Below are positions 61,155-64,000 of a DNA stretch of 64,000 bases, piece after piece; within the stretch, counting starts at the first letter, position 1; each line of letters begins with the position of its first letter. The position numbers were made by a program, and so were the translations under genes. Below the pieces are notes generated by a model. The model was not told the DNA's origin, searched no databases, and was given only the letters and a program-made list of their open reading frames with translations. This DNA comes from Gammaproteobacteria bacterium (GTDB taxonomy: Bacteria > Pseudomonadota > Gammaproteobacteria > UBA4575). The DNA lies in contig CP046178.1 of assembly GCA_014075255.1 (NCBI GenBank), positions 382,001-446,000 on the forward strand. Reading direction: 5' to 3'.

Positions 61155-63263
61155 GTGATCCAAGGTGCACAGGAAGGAATTTGGGAATGGCAAGCAGGTA
61201 TAGAGGGTTCGGAGTGGTGGTCACAGCCAATGTACGAATTGCTTGGCTTACAAGTGGACGAATGTGACATTGGGCTCTCGCAACTTCAACGGTTAATCCA
61301 TCCTGATGATCGTGAAATATTCGCTAATGCTTGGGCTAAATTGATTTCTGAAAAAGGTATGCAGCTATTACTCGAAGTACGTATTGCAGTAAAGAAACAA
61401 GGCTATAGATGGTTTTTAATTCGTGGAACTGCAGATTATGATTACACAGGAAATGCGAAGAAAGTCGTAGGTTCAATCAGTGATATACATTTGCAAAAAC
61501 AAACACAAGTTCAATTAGCTGAAGAGAAAGATAAAGTAGTTGCAACTTTACGCTCGATTGTTGATGCGGTATTAACTACAAATGAGCGTGGTGAGGTGCA
61601 ATATATAAATCAAGCAGCAGCTCGTTTCTTGAATTGCACAGAAGAAGAAGCGAAAGGGAAACATATAGAAAATATCATCGATCTATATGAGGAAGAATCA
61701 GATAAAAAAATAGATAATCCAATACTCTCTTGTCTATCGGGTAGCCAGAAGAAAAATCAAAAGCTCAATGCAGATATTGTCACCAAGTCTGGCGCTAAAT
61801 ATACCGTCCAGCTTATGGTGACTCCGCTTATTTCACAAGCAGGTAGATTATATGGTGCAGTGACTGTTATGAACGATGTTACTAATTTGCGCCTATTAGC
61901 TAGACGTTTACGTTACCAAGCAAGCCATGATTCATTGACGAGTTTGATTAATCGATCCGAGTTTGAGCGCAATGTCAGAAAAGCTATTCTCAATGCAAAA
62001 ACAAAGCAAAAGAGTAGTTCACTCATCTATCTAGATCTAGATCGATTTAAAATGGTAAATGATCTATATGGACATGCTGCTGGTGATGAACTGTTGATTC
62101 AGTTTAGTAATTTAGTAAAAAGTAAACTTAGAGGTACAGATATACTTGCGCGCCTAGGTGGTGATGAATTTGCATTATTACTCACGCAATGCTCTATAAG
62201 TGAAGCAGAAGAGAAAGCGCATGAAATTTTACAATCCATTCAGGAATATAAATTTATTTGGGAACAAAAAAGTTTCAATGTTGAGGCTAGTATTGGTGTC
62301 GCAGAAATTAATCAAAAATGTTTTGACTTGTCTTACGTGTTATCTGCAGTCGACAGCGCATGTTATCTCGCTAAAGAATCTGGTAGGAATTGCGTACGTG
62401 TATTTAGGGAAGGGGATGAGGATATTAATCGTCGACGTGGACAGGAACGTTGGCTACAAAGATTTGATAAAGCACTAAACGAAGGTCGTTTAGTAGTAAC
62501 TGCACAATCTATTATTAACATAAAGGCAAATAAAAATGCCAAAGTTGATAAAAATGGTTTTGAAATATTAATTAGAATGCAAGATGATAGTGGACGTTTA
62601 GTGCCACCTAATGCATTTTTGCCAGCAGTTGAGCGTTATAATCGAGCACCTAAACTTGATAGGTGGATATTAGACAAAGTTTTATTTCTTCTATCAGAGA
62701 ATAGAAATATACTGTCTCAAATTGATAAGTGTTCGATCAATTTGTCAGGTCAATCTCTAGTATCAGAAGGGTTTTTGCCATTTATAGTGGCGAAATTAAA
62801 AGAGTATGCAATAGAGCCTAATAAAATATGTTTCGAAATAACAGAAACTGCTGCTATTGCAAATTTAGATCAAGCTACCTCTTTTGTGCAAAGCCTTAAG
62901 GATCTTGGTTGTTACTTTGCATTGGATGATTTTGGTTCTGGATTGTCTTCATTTGCATATTTGAAAACTCTGCCTGTAGATTTCTTAAAAATTGATGGTA
63001 TGTTTGTTAAAGACATTCATAATGACAATGTAAGCCGTGCCATGGTTAAAGCTATTAATGAGATGGGACATGTTCTAGGTAAACAAACTATTGCAGAATA
63101 CGTTGAGAATGAAGAGATTCTAAATATTTTAAAGGATATCGGAGTAGATTTTGCCCAGGGGTTCCATGCCGGACGTCCCGAGCCGATATTAGAATTTTTT
63201 AAATCTTCGCAATTTAAGGTAATAGCGCCAAAGACGCGTAAATTATTTGCTGCAAATGGCTAA
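61155..63263 (+). CDS. PAS-PAS-GGDEF-EAL c-di-GMP enzyme, C-terminal part of the interrupted gene
   Basis: This piece has 702 codons from GTG 61155: PAS/PAC (about 1-115), PAS (120-245), GGDEF domain with intact GGDEF at about 335-339 and DLDRFKMVNDLYGHAAGDELL, then an EAL domain with EIL in place of EAL and intact CFEITETAA and LDDFGSGLSSFAYLKTLPVDFLKIDG. It can in principle both make and degrade c-di-GMP. It shares the frame of the upstream fragment, separated only by TAG 61026. Whether the GTG is really used after the nonsense codon is unknown. Confidence 0.88.
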   Translation: MIQGAQEGIWEWQAGIEGSEWWSQPMYELLGLQVDECDIGLSQLQRLIHPDDREIFANAWAKLISEKGMQLLLEVRIAVKKQGYRWFLIRGTADYDYTGNAKKVVGSISDIHLQKQTQVQLAEEKDKVVATLRSIVDAVLTTNERGEVQYINQAAARFLNCTEEEAKGKHIENIIDLYEEESDKKIDNPILSCLSGSQKKNQKLNADIVTKSGAKYTVQLMVTPLISQAGRLYGAVTVMNDVTNLRLLARRLRYQASHDSLTSLINRSEFERNVRKAILNAKTKQKSSSLIYLDLDRFKMVNDLYGHAAGDELLIQFSNLVKSKLRGTDILARLGGDEFALLLTQCSISEAEEKAHEILQSIQEYKFIWEQKSFNVEASIGVAEINQKCFDLSYVLSAVDSACYLAKESGRNCVRVFREGDEDINRRRGQERWLQRFDKALNEGRLVVTAQSIINIKANKNAKVDKNGFEILIRMQDDSGRLVPPNAFLPAVERYNRAPKLDRWILDKVLFLLSENRNILSQIDKCSINLSGQSLVSEGFLPFIVAKLKEYAIEPNKICFEITETAAIANLDQATSFVQSLKDLGCYFALDDFGSGLSSFAYLKTLPVDFLKIDGMFVKDIHNDNVSRAMVKAINEMGHVLGKQTIAEYVENEEILNILKDIGVDFAQGFHAGRPEPILEFFKSSQFKVIAPKTRKLFAANG

Positions 63264-63282
63264 GTAAATAATTCTAAATTAT

Positions 63283-63846
63283 TCAACCAAGGGTTTCTAA
63301 ACCCATAATAGTTGAGTATGAGTCGACAGTATGAAATCTTGCAACAGATGAATAATGACTCGTAGCACCAAGTAGTTGGACTTCTAGAATATATTTCTTT
63401 TCATTTTCCGAGCAAACATGTCCTCTTAGTGTTTGTGCAGTAATATCAGCTTCGTCTTTACAACTTAAAGCGTAATGTTTGGTGGCAAATAAATACTGAT
63501 TATCAGAATTTCTTACAGTGTCTTGACGCAGTCGATATTCGTTACTGGTACTTGTTTGTGGCTTGCTGCTAACACGTTGAATAGTAATATCTACATCCCC
63601 AATTCCAAGTTGCATCATCAGCTCGCTATTACGATCTAAATGAGCATCCATGTAAGCCGTTTTTTTAATAAAGGCCTCGGCTGATTCACGTAAATGCGCC
63701 TTGCGAAGCTGACGATCGATTCGTTCATCGCCGAGTTGTTCTCGATATTGGAGTCGAATGCCTGAGCGACTAATAAAAATGCCCATCACATCGATTGGGT
63801 ACTCGGCTTCGAGATAATCGCGAAATTGTTCTGTGTTTAGAGCCAT
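63283..63846 (-). CDS. Protein of unknown function, 187 aa
   Basis: This soluble, charged protein (MALNTEQFRDYLEAEYPIDVMGIFISRSGIRLQYREQLGDERIDRQLRKAHLRESAEAF) has no signal or membrane segment and a beta-rich second half with two cysteines (ALSCKDEAD, GHVCSEN). It converges on the GGDEF-EAL gene with a 19-bp gap. It lies downstream of a histidine kinase on the same strand. Family not recognised. Confidence 0.6.
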   Translation of the reverse strand: MALNTEQFRDYLEAEYPIDVMGIFISRSGIRLQYREQLGDERIDRQLRKAHLRESAEAFIKKTAYMDAHLDRNSELMMQLGIGDVDITIQRVSSKPQTSTSNEYRLRQDTVRNSDNQYLFATKHYALSCKDEADITAQTLRGHVCSENEKKYILEVQLLGATSHYSSVARFHTVDSYSTIMGLETLG

Positions 63847-63904
63847 TAATTTAAAATTTAAAAAATATTCTGGCCAAGCGCTTTCGCCCTGACAGAGTAA
63901 ATTT

Positions 63905-64000
63905 TCAGGTATTTTTGGGCACTTTAGCTGCCGTAGATGGCTGAGCGTGATTAATTACAGGTCGAAACTCCAAAAGGAAGGTAACCTGGGCACCACCCTG
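63905..64000 (-). CDS. C-terminal end of a sensor histidine kinase (runs off the window)
   Basis: The last 31 codons of a minus-strand frame read GGAQVTFLLEFRPVINHAQ and on to a TGA at 63905. GGAQVTFLLEF is the G2-box and last strand of a HATPase domain, as in hybrid or classical histidine kinases. Everything else is beyond the right edge, so type and partner are unknown. Confidence 0.65.
   Translation of the reverse strand, partial: QGGAQVTFLLEFRPVINHAQPSTAAKVPKNT

Overview
The window reads as a chromosomal segment of a low-G+C (about 40% by eye) gammaproteobacterium. Evidence for this is the conserved block fdxA / mutS / pncC(cinA) / thpR / recA / recX / alaS / lysC / csrA / tRNA-Arg / tRNA-Ser, a complete type II secretion (T2SS) cluster in the Xps-like order E-F-G-H-I-J-K-L-M-N-D preceded by gspA-gspB, and lexA next to a Y-family polymerase. 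I see no prophage, transposase or CRISPR array.

Layout. 1-2323 (minus): the N-terminal part of an AddB-like DNA-repair protein and the 7Fe ferredoxin FdxA. 2511-3437: a sugar-nucleotide epimerase between fdxA and mutS. 3480-13194: mutS, then pncC, thpR, recA, recX, alaS, lysC and csrA. 13310-14067: a small membrane protein, a cluster of stem-loops, tRNA-Arg(ACG), tRNA-Ser(GCT) and a duplicated tRNA-Ser 3' end. 14283-15251: an orphan msrP. 15513-29856: the T2SS. 30031-38563: a signalling and secretion block made of a large PAS/GAF HisKA_2-type histidine kinase, an ANTAR (RNA-binding antiterminator) response regulator, a promoter with a roughly 380-nt highly structured leader, a secreted beta-propeller lactonase-like protein and a secreted di-heme cytochrome (DHOR/DUF1111-like). 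38701-41700: two small envelope proteins, a single-domain receiver, and msrP-msrQ. 41720-45056: an FGGY (glycerol kinase-like), glycerophosphodiesterase and GlpD-like operon. 45585: tRNA-Arg(TCG), followed to 48086 by an accessory run of small unknown genes separated by copies of a 29-bp hairpin repeat that often contains the stop codon of the gene before it. 48144-49099: an HPP-family membrane protein broken by a one-base frameshift. 49254-52219: a phospholipase A2-like lipoprotein, lexA-dinB and two tiny genes. 52372-59523: a MarR regulator, an LRAT-like protein, a DUF2959 lipoprotein, a Sel1-like protein, an LplT-PlsC fusion, a DUF4396 protein and a 2Fe-2S ferredoxin. 60372-63263: a PAS-GGDEF-EAL protein cut by one in-frame amber codon. 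The right edge holds an unknown gene and the last 31 codons of another histidine kinase.

Best candidates for something new. (1) The kinase/ANTAR pair faces a strong promoter and a leader with at least five consecutive stem-loops in front of a secreted lactonase-like protein and a di-heme cytochrome; I infer an antitermination-controlled extracellular redox system. (2) The lexA promoter is embedded in a perfect 20-bp inverted repeat whose arms each carry a GTTC-N7-GTTC site, the LexA box known from alphaproteobacteria rather than the CTGT-N8-ACAG box of most gammaproteobacteria. (3) The 29-bp hairpin repeats bound small accessory genes like cassettes. (4) Three genes appear to use CTG or ATT start codons behind strong ribosome-binding sites. 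All functional calls are by recognition of motifs and family resemblance; no database search was run.
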